From CBDCFT01 sp965216365 (GTDB lineage Bacteria > Pseudomonadota > Gammaproteobacteria > Arenicellales > CBDCFT01), in the NCBI GenBank assembly GCA_965216365.1, contig CBDCFT010000027.1, forward strand, positions 62,001 through 126,000: 64,000 bases of DNA. The letters run 5' to 3'. Shown piece by piece: positions 27,332 through 35,946 of this stretch; position 1 is the stretch's first letter, and each line of letters starts with the position of its first letter. The notes below the pieces were generated by a model. That model worked only from the letters and a program-made list of their open reading frames with translations. It searched no databases and had not been told where the DNA came from. The translations under genes were made by a program, and so were the position numbers.

Positions 27332-28067
27332 TTAGTTTGATTGCGCTTCCTCCTCGTCAGCCTGATCCGGTTGCCCTTGGGCTAAGCCCATATTCATCCA
27401 GGTATTAGGATCAAACCAATTCATAGTACCCGAACCCGAAGCGCCCGAGTTGGCCCACGAATTGGGGTCAAACCAGTTGAACCCACCCGCACCTGACGTG
27501 TTCATGCCGGGGATTGCGTAGGCCGCCGGGTTCATCCACTGCATGTAAGTGGCTGGATTCATGTACGCCATGTAGTTACCTGGATTCATCCACTGCATAT
27601 AAGTATTCGGGTTCATAAACTGCATGTACGCCATCGGATTCATCATTTGCATGTACGTTGCAGGATTCATCCATTGGCCGTAGGCCGCTGGGTTCATCCA
27701 GGCCATCCATGTTATTCGGATCCATGAACTGCATATAAAACTGCGGACTCATGAATTGACTGTACGTAGCCGGATTCATTAATGCCGGATAGGTGGCAGG
27801 GTTCATGAACACCGTCCAACCGGAAGGATGGGCCAGATTAAACTGCGGCATTCCGCCCGGTTGCATGGGATAGCCCGTTCCCATTCCCATCCACGATGAG
27901 GGATCGAACCAGTTAAACGATCCTGAATTCGCCTGTTGACCACTGCCGCCCATCCAGGCGGACATATCGAATGGATTCGGAACTGCAGTTGCTTGCTGTG
28001 CCGATGCATAAGATGACAGGCCCAGACTTAAACCGAGCGCTAGCGCGATAATTGCTTTTCTAAACAT
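27332..28067 (-). CDS. Secreted MNP nonapeptide-repeat protein (copy 3, one-base frameshift)
   Basis: The start is the ATG at 28067 with a GGAGG site and signal peptide MFRKAIIALALGLSLGL... ending ASAQ. A one-base insertion (extra A) near 27,710 splits the frame: the upstream part ends QFMDPNN and the downstream part resumes WMAWMNPAAYGQW, matching copy 2 at the same place. Repeats include MNPATYMQM, MNPNTYMQW and MNPGNYMAY. FNWFDPxSW motifs occur before and after the repeats. An AT-rich palindrome and an FNR box lie upstream. It is the probable first gene of an operon 28.07 to about 25.1 kb. Confidence 0.8.
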
Positions 28068-28148
28068 TTGTAGTACCTCCAATCAGTGGGGTTTTTGATA
28101 AAGTGAAATCCTGACCAATACTGTAACTCATTATTTACGATAATTGTA

Positions 28149-28168
28149 ATATAATAAACTTATTATAT
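28149..28168. promoter_or_regulatory. AT-rich palindrome upstream of the MNP operon
   Basis: ATATAATAA-AC-TTATTATAT is a perfect 9-bp inverted repeat 82 bases before the ATG at 28067. It contains the 10-mer AATATAATAA shared with the arsR region and the gene at 29659. Candidate site for the SqrR-like ArsR protein. Confidence 0.55.
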
Positions 28169-28178
28169 GTATTAAGCA

Positions 28179-28192
28179 TTGATATGGATCAA
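28179..28192. promoter_or_regulatory. FNR/ANR-type box upstream of the MNP operon
   Basis: TTGATATGGATCAA matches TTGAT-N4-ATCAA perfectly and lies 112 bases before the ATG at 28067, beside the AT-rich palindrome. Confidence 0.7.
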
Positions 28193-28243
28193 GATAAGGT
28201 ATTTTCTCTTACCTGAAATATGCCTTGTGTGCACTTGAAAATG

Positions 28244-28786
28244 TTAGTTGTCGACGTTAATTACCTGTTTTAAGGTACTTATAATTGCTGGTGTATCCCA
28301 ACGCCGGGCACCGTGTGCAACGTGGGTAACGCGGCCCTCCCGGTCAATCACATAAGTGCCAGGTAACCCGCGAAGCGACCAGTATTGCGAGGCCTGACTA
28401 TTTCGATCCGCTAAAATAGTAAAGGTCAACGGAGTACGCATGGAAAAATAAAAATGCGCGATTTGTTCATTGGATTCGCCAATGTTGACCGCCAGAATCT
28501 CGAAATCCTCATCCTGGAGATGATTCCACAACCTTTCGAGTGAAGGCATTTCAGCGCGGCAAGGTGGACACCAGGTCGCCCAAAAGTTAATCAGCACAAC
28601 CTTGCCTTTTAAGTCAGACAATCGGTGCAGTTTTCCGCCGATATCAGGCAACTCAAAATTAGGCGCTGGAGGGCGCTCAGACAACTCAGTCAATCCGCCT
28701 ATATTGGCCGGGTATGTTACCGGTACGACGGCGAGGGCCAGGAAAAGAAAAGCCAAGCGGGCTGACAGTTTCAACCGAAATTGCAT
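28244..28786 (-). CDS. TlpA/ResA-family periplasmic thioredoxin
   Basis: This 180-residue protein has an N-terminal signal or anchor (about 1-27) and a thioredoxin fold with the active site WCPPC in NFWATWCPPCRAEMP near residue 73, and a cis-Pro loop RGLPGTYVID. Members reduce disulfides for cytochrome c maturation or other periplasmic proteins. It is divergent from the short gene at 29016; an FNR box lies about 95 bases upstream. Its position among secreted and haem proteins suits a maturation role. Confidence 0.88.
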   Translation of the reverse strand: MQFRLKLSARLAFLFLALAVVPVTYPANIGGLTELSERPPAPNFELPDIGGKLHRLSDLKGKVVLINFWATWCPPCRAEMPSLERLWNHLQDEDFEILAVNIGESNEQIAHFYFSMRTPLTFTILADRNSQASQYWSLRGLPGTYVIDREGRVTHVAHGARRWDTPAIISTLKQVINVDN

Positions 28787-28880
28787 TTTATTTGTGTCAG
28801 GCTGTGGAGCTGCATTAAAACAGGTTTACGATTGGTACTCACATAGATTCTTCTTTTGACTCCATTATCGGTAATAACCC

Positions 28881-28894
28881 TTGATTTAGGTCAA
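28881..28894. promoter_or_regulatory. FNR/ANR-type box upstream of tlpA-like gene
   Basis: TTGATTTAGGTCAA matches the FNR consensus with one change and lies in the divergent gap between the tlpA-like gene and the gene at 29016. Confidence 0.6.
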
Positions 28895-29015
28895 CAAACA
28901 AAGGATTAAGCAACGTAAATATCTGAATTTGTTGCTCAATGAGGAAAGTTCTGGCGTCAAATGAGGTATAATCAGGTTTATATTGTAAAGGTGACTACAC
29001 CGATTGGAGAACGAG

Positions 29016-29322
29016 TTGCGGTATCGAAACAGATTTACAATTCGCGTATCAATCACACTTCTTTTCCTTGCGTGTGCAAATAGTCCTTTTGCATCCTCCG
29101 ATAACTTCTCCCAGGCGAATTTTACACAAGTAAATTTTCCCCAGGTCAATTTTCCCCAAGCAAATTTCCAACAGGGCGACATTGGAAAGTTCACAACAGC
29201 AAGACGCCGCCAACCAATTAAAAAAAGCCGATGCCCCGGCAAATTTAGGGCCAGCCGATGCCTGCTTTGAGCAAGTTCAGAGGAATCATGTGCCCCATCG
29301 CCGGACAGATACCGTTCTTTAG
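29016..29322 (+). pseudogene. Small secreted Asn/Phe/Gln-repeat protein, frame broken
   Basis: A TTG start at 29016 with a GGAG site gives a signal peptide (RFTIRVSITLLFLACANSPF, ending FASS) and then short five-residue repeats of the type QxNFx (NFSQANFTQVNFPQVNF). After NFQQGD the sensible reading moves by one frame (LESSQQQDAANQLKKADAP, to the TAG at 29322), so a one-base indel near 29,180 is likely. A further open frame of 52 codons starts at 29258. I recognise no family. The region to 29.4 kb is poorly ordered and may be a decaying gene or contain sequencing errors. Confidence 0.4.
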
Positions 29323-29598
29323 AGACATGCTGGGACAGATGGCGGTATGGGGCGGGTTTTCCTGTCCAATGGGTGTAACCACCCCTTCGACTGCTTCCAG
29401 CCTGCGTACAAATTAGTTCCAGCCATAGAGTCGCACCTCGCGACGCAGAAAAAACTTTATCTGACTTAAGTTTCTCGATTTCTTAACTCGCCCCAATCGC
29501 TCGGCGTGCAAACGGCTACGCTGCGACAGTTCTTTTAGGTATACCAGCGATAAGCAATCTTTTTGACTTGCATCATAAACTTTAATTTACAATCATCG

Positions 29599-29616
29599 AA
29601 TATAATAATACTATAA
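29599..29616. promoter_or_regulatory. AT-rich site upstream of the MDP-repeat gene
   Basis: AATATAATAATACTATA carries the 10-mer AATATAATAA shared with sites at 11388 and 28148. It lies about 45 bases before the gene at 29659. The gap from 29,417 to 29,655 holds nothing else I recognise. Confidence 0.35.
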
Positions 29617-29658
29617 ATTAGCAATTACCACCCAACGTGTACTTTAAGGAGGTGCATG

Positions 29659-30385
29659 ATGAGAACTTTCACTAGATTGAACGCAACTGTTGCAGGTCTT
29701 TTTGTGGCGTTATTCATTTCACAAACAGCTATCGCCCAAGAACAACCCGCTCAGAGTAATGATGCTGCGGCAACGGAAAGCCAAGCCGCTCAGGGCCAAA
29801 TTGCCCAAAACCAACTTTCTCAAAGTGATCGTCAATACCAGATGGAACACAAATTTGAGAAGGCCGAACAGTATTTTCTCGAGTTTAACGAAGGTGCGAC
29901 ATCGGAAGACTTCGAGAAACTACGCCCGTGGTTGAAACCATTCACCGATGTCGAAATCATGATGGATATGTTTTCCGACCCACGCAAAATGGTGCAATGG
30001 ATGAATGCCATCAGCGAACCGGAAGCCGTTTACTTGATGATGAAATGCTCGACCGAACCCGTTATGTGGGACACGTGGATGGCGGGTCTGACCGATGTAC
30101 CAAAAATGACGAATGCGATGTTTCGTTTTATGGATCCTAATATGTATTTCAATTGGATGACCGGTATGATGGATCCACAAGTCTATATGTCGATGCTGGC
30201 CTTAATGGACCCAAATAAGTATATCCGTTGGGCAGCGAAGTCAGTGCTAATCCAAAATTTTATGAGCCGATGTTTGCCTTTGCCGACCCTAACTGGTATA
30301 CACGCCACGATTGGAATGGATGTTTAACCCTCAAACATTCCAGCCCATGATCAACATGTTCGGCGTACCCGTACCAGCCAGTTAA
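29659..30385 (+). CDS. Secreted MDP/NP-repeat protein (copy 4, two frameshifts)
   Basis: The start at 29659 follows a GGAGG site; a signal peptide ends near TAIAQ. A Gln/Ala-rich linker and a helical region (HKFEKAEQYFLEF) lead to Met/Trp/Tyr repeats: FMDPNMYFNW, MMDPQVYMSM, LMDPNKYIRW. The frame then breaks near 30,249 and again near 30,317; restoring it gives NPKFYEPMF, ADPNWYTRH and FNPQTFQPM, ending VPVPAS at 30385. Both breaks are consistent with one-base deletions. It is a diverged member of the same secreted repeat family. A terminator follows. No function is established. Confidence 0.72.
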
Positions 30386-30456
30386 TAACCTTAGGCAAAC
30401 AGGGACGCTAACGAGATTCTCTGTTTACAACTCCTCTCCATAGCGATAGATATTCG

Positions 30457-30480
30457 GGCCTGCCTTGTGCAGGCCTTTTT
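30457..30480 (+). terminator. Rho-independent terminator after the MDP-repeat gene
   Basis: A 7-bp stem GGCCTGC / GCAGGCC with loop CTTGT is followed by TTTTTG. Confidence 0.85.
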
Positions 30481-30526
30481 GTTTTCCCTTGCGTAATACA
30501 ACGGTTCCACATAGCTAAGGGTACAT

Positions 30527-30545
30527 AAAACCCCATAGGGGTTTT
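30527..30545. terminator. Symmetric hairpin, possible second terminator
   Basis: AAAACCCC-ATA-GGGGTTTT is a perfect 8-bp stem that could terminate in either direction. Confidence 0.6.
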
Positions 30546-30670
30546 GTGTGAATGCCTTCAAATGTACCAGCAGGGATGTCATGTTCCATGCTGTGTCATC
30601 CGACAGTCTAATTACCTGCTCTGTTGAAAAACTCCTGAGTGGTTCCACTCAGCACAAAGCGGCTAATTTG

Positions 30671-30913
30671 TTACTCATCGAGATCGGTAATATTGGGACT
30701 GCGCTCGGTCGCACTTTCGTGAAGCAGATCATCGAGATAGGTAATCAACTCAGCTTGCTTAAGCGAAGACGGAATCACTATATCAGTCGCTCGTCGTCGC
30801 TTGCCTTCATTGCCTTTATCAAACGCTATCCATTTATTGTCGATTCGTTCGATGTCTAAAAATCGGCTGAATACATTTAGTCTGAGTCGGCTATTGGTCA
30901 TGGGGAAGTACAT
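30671..30913 (-). CDS. Small conserved hypothetical protein (DUF7661-like)
   Basis: This 80-residue soluble protein reads FSRFLDIERIDNKWIAFDKG and ends its fold with ELITYLDDLLHESAT. This pattern matches small gammaproteobacterial proteins with an N-terminal strand region and a C-terminal YLDDLxHE helix. No signal peptide is seen. The flanking stretches, 30,546-30,670 and 30,914-31,205, show nothing I recognise. Function unknown; isolated from other genes. Confidence 0.55.
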   Translation of the reverse strand: MYFPMTNSRLRLNVFSRFLDIERIDNKWIAFDKGNEGKRRRATDIVIPSSLKQAELITYLDDLLHESATERSPNITDLDE

Positions 30914-31205
30914 AATTTAACTGCAAATGAAATCAACAAAACCATCTCCTTAGCTCTGAGGGCAGAATGTATTATGCCGGATGGAATGCTTAGCCTCATC
31001 GATTTACTAATCTAGCGCTTACCGTAGCACATCGATTCCGTTTTTGTTTTTAGTCATACAAATAGTTACCTCGTTCGACGCAATACATTGCGCCCTCAAA
31101 TTTCTGCCGGAACAACACGGGTGAACAACGCTCATTTATCACAATTCGTACACAACTCGACAAATGCGATTCGAAACTCATCGCATCCCAAGAGGGTTAG
31201 CGATG

Positions 31206-31469
31206 TTACGACTTGTATTTGTTGGCCAGACTTACTTCCAAGTGTCGCTTCTGATAGCCAATTAAGTCGACAATAGAATCATAACTCGTAGCGCTAATCG
31301 ACATATCCCCTCTATCTCCCGTAAAGTGAGAAGTGCGATCTGTCCAGGCAGGGTTGATGCTCTCTCTTGAAACTACGGTAACGGTAACGTCAACTTCAAT
31401 ATCGATGAGAATTTTAACGATGGTACTTCCAATAAATCCGCTACCCATAACAATCAATACCTTCATCAA
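31206..31469 (-). pseudogene. N-terminal fragment of an NAD-dependent epimerase/dehydratase
   Basis: Only 87 residues are encoded. The start MMKVLIVMGSGFIGSTIVKIL has the Rossmann GxGFIG motif and the end SYDSIVDLIGYQ fits the first 80 residues of an extended SDR protein, but the catalytic YxxxK region is absent because the frame stops. It is probably a truncated remnant. The 31,470-31,629 stretch shows no continuation. Confidence 0.55.
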
Positions 31470-31629
31470 ATACTGGAATACTTGTCAAGTATTTGATTCA
31501 AATGTTTTGTGCTCAAAAAGACTAATCGGTTTTTAAGGCTCGGTAAGTGTTCGCATTTTTTCTGATCAAGATTGCGATTTATCGTGGTTTTGAAAAGTAC
31601 AATCGCAGCCAGCTATGTTTTTGTTTCAT

Positions 31630-33217
31630 TTACAAATGCACCAGCTTTAGTTTCTTGATCGCATCGACTTGTTCCAACGCATCGATGGCTCCTGTGGCGG
31701 GCTCACTATCGAGATTAATAAACGACAAGGCATCCTTGCCGACGTGGGGTCGTCCCAAACGCCACTCGCCGATATTAACGCCGTAAGCACCGAGCAGTGT
31801 GCCGACTTGACCGATAACGCCGGGCACGTCGTTGTTCAACATTACCAATACCGTGCCACTGGGATCCACATCCAAATGATAATCACTGACTTGCAGAATA
31901 CGCGGATGCTCCCCGCCGAATACGGCGCCGGTAATAATACGATCACCACCCTCCCAACTGAACACGGCACGACATCACGTTGGTGTACTCCGGCCCAACC
32001 AGGCCTTTTGCCTGGGCGATATGAATGCCGTGTTGCTCGGCCAGCATCGGCGCATTGATGTAATTAACCGGTTCGGCAATAACGTTGCTCATCAGCCCCT
32101 TCAGGACACCGGTCGCAATCGGTTTGGTGAATTCGCGCACAGTGTCACCATGAAGTTCCAACTCAACCTTGCGAATGGGCGCATCAGCCATATGGAATTG
32201 CAATATCCCGATTTTTTCACCCAACTGCATATACGGTAATACGGAAGCAAACTCGGGTCCGGCTGCGAAAGGCATGTTAACGCTATTGCGAAAGTCCTCG
32301 TTGCGCAACGCATCCAACACCTGTTCGACGATCAGTACCGCAACATCTCTTTGTGCCTCTTCAGTGCTGGCGCCAAGGTGTGGTGTAGTCAACACATCAG
32401 GCAGACCGATCAACGGGTTATTCACCGCGGGCGGTTCTTCACTATAAACATCTAATGCAGCACAGCGGACTTTGCCGTCTTTTAACGCGCTGGCGAGCGC
32501 TTTTTCGTCCACCAGTCCACCGCGCGAAGGATTGATCACGATCACACCGTCTTTAGCCTTCGCCAGATTGGCGCTGTTGATAATGTGTTCAGTCTCGGTT
32601 GAAAGACTACTGTGCAAGGAGATCACATCGGCTTGCGCAAACAACTCGTCCTTGTCCACCAGTGTCACGGCGATTTGTTGACCGATTTCTTCAGACACGT
32701 ACGGATCGTAGGCAATAACTTCCATACCAAATGCCTTGGCCCGTTTGGCCACATGCCGTGCGATACGTCCGAAACCAATCAACCCGAGCGTTTTGCGATA
32801 AAGCTGCATACCGACAAATCGGGAACGCTCCCATTGCCCGTTTTGAACCGATGCGTGTGCCGCTGCGGTGTGACGGCATACCGCCAACAACATGGTCATC
32901 GTGTGTTCTGCGGTTGCAATGGCGTTAGCACCCGGTGTATTCATAACGATAACCCCGAAGGCGGTAGCCGCTTTAATATCGATATTGTCCACACCCATCC
33001 CGGCACGGCCTACCACACGCAGTTTTTTACCCGCGTTCAATACCTCGCTATCAACTTGAGTGCTACTACGCACCAGCAGGGCGTCGTAATCCGCAATGGC
33101 TGCACACAATTCTTGTTTGGACATACCGGTAAGGACATCGAATTCGGTGTCGTGTGCGTCAGCGAGCCTATCCAAACCGGCCCGACCTAATTTGTCGGAT
33201 ACTAAAATGCGAAACAT
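31630..33217 (-). CDS. serA: D-3-phosphoglycerate dehydrogenase (one-base frameshift before the ACT domain)
   Basis: The gene starts at 33217. The substrate and NAD domains are normal: LRVVGRAGMGVDNIDI, the Rossmann LGLIGFGRIARHVAKRAKA, and the catalytic region TTPHLGASTEEAQ. The long form continues into the intervening ASB domain, but the frame ends prematurely near 31,943. The remainder, FSWEGGDRIITGAVFGGEH and the C-terminal ACT domain (GTVLVMLNNDVPGVIGQVG), continues one frame over to 31630. An extra base near 31,956 accounts for this. SerA begins serine synthesis and is usually essential without supplied serine, so sequencing error is the likelier cause. Start codon abuts the serB stop. 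Confidence 0.9.
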
Positions 33218-34093
33218 CTAAAACTCCAGATTATGTTCAAGTTTATTGTCTAAAGACATAGCAAAGCCGGATCGAAACTTCTGTTGCAAAACAGGATTGT
33301 TAAATCGCAGCGCGGATTGAGCAATAAGTTGGTCCGCCGTTCGTTTGAGCGAGCTGACCGAATCATTTTCCAGGTTAAGCGACACGTCGCTGCCGCTGGC
33401 CAACAATAACAACGGCGCAAGGCTATCACATTCAACAAAGACATCTGCCTCGTCGCGCACTCTTTGACGTTGCACAACACCACCGAAACCCACAAACAAA
33501 TCGACAGCGTGCCGGGCAAGCAGATCGCTCACGCCATCGCCCACCAATAACGAACGACCTTGCTTATGCACCAGCAAGTCTTCAATAATACGCGCCTTAC
33601 CATCGCTTTCGGCCAAATCAGACTGCGTATAGTCGAGATAACTCTGCTGCCATTGACTATCTTGTTGCTGCCACCAATCACCCGACAGCTCGTCAAACTC
33701 AACTTCGACAGCTTTTATATTTTTACTGTCAATCCCGAGCGACAAGCCAAACTCTCTGACCGGATCCAACAGACCGCCGCTCACGATGTAAACGTTGTGA
33801 CCTAAGATTTTTAGAGCAGTTATCAGTCTATCGGCATCCGGCACCAGATTCTTTTTATAAGCCTCTTTCAACAGGCGCAATGCGCCACGTGTGGGTTTGA
33901 GAATATTTAAGCGTTTGCCATACACCTGTTCCAAACCGATACGACCCTCCATGGCTGCATTGGTCAGATCGACAACCTGGCGAACGGTATCAGGGTGGTT
34001 GGCAAGCTCGTCAATACCCTCCACCCGGCTCAGCGTCGAGTCGCAGTCGAATATTACGTTTTGGTAACGCGGCCAGCGCCCGGGTTTAGCCAT
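33218..34093 (-). CDS. serB: HAD-family phosphoserine phosphatase
   Basis: This protein of about 291 residues has HAD motif I FDCDSTLSRVEGIDELA, motif II YIVSGG near residue 110 and motif IV LLVGDGVSDLLA near 195. It matches HAD-IB phosphoserine phosphatases, which complete serine synthesis after SerA and SerC. The ATG at 34093 (MAKPGRW) is preferred to the TTG at 34114. Its stop touches the serA start, so the two are co-transcribed. Confidence 0.85.
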   Translation of the reverse strand: MAKPGRWPRYQNVIFDCDSTLSRVEGIDELANHPDTVRQVVDLTNAAMEGRIGLEQVYGKRLNILKPTRGALRLLKEAYKKNLVPDADRLITALKILGHNVYIVSGGLLDPVREFGLSLGIDSKNIKAVEVEFDELSGDWWQQQDSQWQQSYLDYTQSDLAESDGKARIIEDLLVHKQGRSLLVGDGVSDLLARHAVDLFVGFGGVVQRQRVRDEADVFVECDSLAPLLLLASGSDVSLNLENDSVSSLKRTADQLIAQSALRFNNPVLQQKFRSGFAMSLDNKLEHNLEF

Positions 34094-34265
34094 CGAAACC
34101 GAATCTGCCACCAAACGCCTCTTTCACCAACTCGACGCTTGCCTTCTAGTGTAACTGTGCATTGGCAGGATAGTTAGTCGCTTTTTCCTGTAATAATTTA
34201 TCCATGTCGACGTGTTCTTACCTACCTCCAGCTCCCCACTTTAACATGCACGCCCACTGGCTTTC

Positions 34266-35084
34266 TCACATCGCCGGTAAAGGTATTTTGGCCTGTATAA
34301 AATTTTCCGGAATCTCGAATATCGCGGCGTCTACCGCTTCTTGGGAGATTTCGACTAACATCGTTAAAACCTGTTGTCCGTCCACTTGGTGTTTTGCTTG
34401 CACCGGTATGCCGTTAATATTTTTACCTGCCTCGGGTAATGGCGGTGCGGCAAATCCCATAGAAAATACTCCTTGCCGAGCCAGGCCCGCCGTCGCCCGC
34501 AAAAATGCCAATATCATGTCGTAGTCAAATTGAGTTAAACCTAAGATTTTTTGTTCCGCGACGCACTGCGTCTGTACTACCTGACCTCCTTGAAAAGTAT
34601 CAATGCGGCGGCAATCGTAATCATTCACTCTGGTATTCAGCATTGATGGAATATGGTTTTTGGGTTGCGAGTCGGGCGCATCAAAACCTCCCATCCCCGG
34701 CATCATCTGCATACCCATTTTGCCTTGCTTAACCATGGCTTGCTGTTCGGGGGTCATGGTCTTCATCTGTTCGTCCAGATTAGCCTGCATGCGCTTCATC
34801 TGTTCCCGCATTCGTTTGTTCACCTCAATCATCCTTTGTTCGTTAATTTGAGTGAACTGACGATAAGCATGATCGATAAATGTGAATGTGCCTGTCGATT
34901 CGTCAAATAATATGCCCAGTTGGGCTGAACCACCATCAGCGATACCCACGTTGTTACCTTTAACAATAAGTTCGAAGGTACTATTAGTATTGGCATTTTG
35001 TTCATACACAAGCCTCGCATCAGCCAACACCTGTACACTCGAGAAACAAAACACAAAAAAAGCAAAAAACGTTTGTCGAACCAT
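34266..35084 (-). CDS. Exported hypothetical protein (DUF4412-like)
   Basis: This 272-residue protein has a signal peptide (MVRQTFFAFFVFCFSSVQVLA). Its N-terminal half has beta strands like DUF4412 proteins (LVYEQNANTNSTFELIVKG... GTFTFIDHAYRQFTQI). A central helix is Met-rich (MREQMKRMQANLDEQMKTM), then a Met/Gly stretch KMGMQMMPGMGGF, and a Cys pair in NDYDCRRI and TQCVAE. I infer a periplasmic or outer-membrane-associated protein of unknown role. It lies alone between serB and a cytochrome gene. Confidence 0.65.
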   Translation of the reverse strand: MVRQTFFAFFVFCFSSVQVLADARLVYEQNANTNSTFELIVKGNNVGIADGGSAQLGILFDESTGTFTFIDHAYRQFTQINEQRMIEVNKRMREQMKRMQANLDEQMKTMTPEQQAMVKQGKMGMQMMPGMGGFDAPDSQPKNHIPSMLNTRVNDYDCRRIDTFQGGQVVQTQCVAEQKILGLTQFDYDMILAFLRATAGLARQGVFSMGFAAPPLPEAGKNINGIPVQAKHQVDGQQVLTMLVEISQEAVDAAIFEIPENFIQAKIPLPAM

Positions 35085-35236
35085 TACGATTGACTTTGAA
35101 AGGATTGCATCACGATTACCTTGATTGGGTTGTATTCAATATTGTCGGGCTATCTGGATTAAACAACGGTGTGATTGAAAACACGGGCGACGCATTCTCG
35201 CGTCGCCCATGAGTTATTTGGAGTTAGCTGATGTAA

Positions 35237-35686
35237 CTATTCCACTTGAATCGATTGAATGTAGTAGACCAATGCGAGGACCCGTCCATGAACAATTTCC
35301 TCATAACTCACATCGTGCGGAACGCGCAGTCGTTCACCGGCGTCACGGTTATAATAGTCACCCCAGAGCGGCATTTCCGATGTTCCGTGCGCACGCAATC
35401 CGCGCCTTCCGTCTATCGCTTGATAGACATCCAAAACAGGAAATTTACCATTGTTGCGCTGACTGATCTTAGTCAAATCAGGTGGTGCTTGCGTAAGCAG
35501 ATCGGCAAGCGCTCCCTCACCTGTGCCCGCGAGGCCATGGCAGACGGCACAACGTTTCCCGAACTCCGTTTTTCCAAACGTAACCGAAAAGTCTTCGTCT
35601 TGTGCCTGGACTCCCGTTGTGACCCATAACGCAGCAGTGAGCACTAAACTCGGAATAAGGATTGAACGAAAATTAACAATTGACAT
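35237..35686 (-). CDS. Exported monohaem cytochrome c
   Basis: This 149-residue protein has a signal peptide (ending GVQAQ) and one haem site, CAVCH, in FGKRCAVCHGLAGTGEG. The downstream segment PPDLTKISQRNNGKFP and a candidate distal Met in TSEMPLWGDYY match short class I cytochromes used as electron donors. A perfect FNR box lies about 65 bases upstream. It is downstream of, and in the same direction as, the formate-dehydrogenase-gamma-like gene. Confidence 0.85.
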   Translation of the reverse strand: MSIVNFRSILIPSLVLTAALWVTTGVQAQDEDFSVTFGKTEFGKRCAVCHGLAGTGEGALADLLTQAPPDLTKISQRNNGKFPVLDVYQAIDGRRGLRAHGTSEMPLWGDYYNRDAGERLRVPHDVSYEEIVHGRVLALVYYIQSIQVE

Positions 35687-35747
35687 GACCTATTCCCCTT
35701 TGTACGTAATCGAGCTACATATTTATCATTTCCAACGCGGGCGAGCA

Positions 35748-35761
35748 TTGATTAACATCAA
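35748..35761. promoter_or_regulatory. FNR/ANR-type box upstream of the monohaem cytochrome
   Basis: TTGATTAACATCAA is a perfect TTGAT-N4-ATCAA site about 60 bases before the ATG at 35686. Confidence 0.72.
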
Positions 35762-35946
35762 TTTTTATACCGATAATCGGGACTTGGGTTAATCAAGCGC
35801 CGAGAACGTGTGCTGCACATCGATCCAACATCCGGCTGCAATGAAAACTAAAGTCACACATTCGCCCAGGCAGAATAAACGTACGGTGCGTCGTCTTCAG
35901 CCACATAGACTCATACACCCAGCACCTAACCTGCTGACCGTATTGG

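Noticed and set aside
29289..29350. Stem GCCCCAT-CGCC / GGCG-GT-ATGGGGC as a structured RNA
   Set aside because: The loop is long and the stem overlaps disordered coding remnants. No riboswitch or ncRNA family is recognised.
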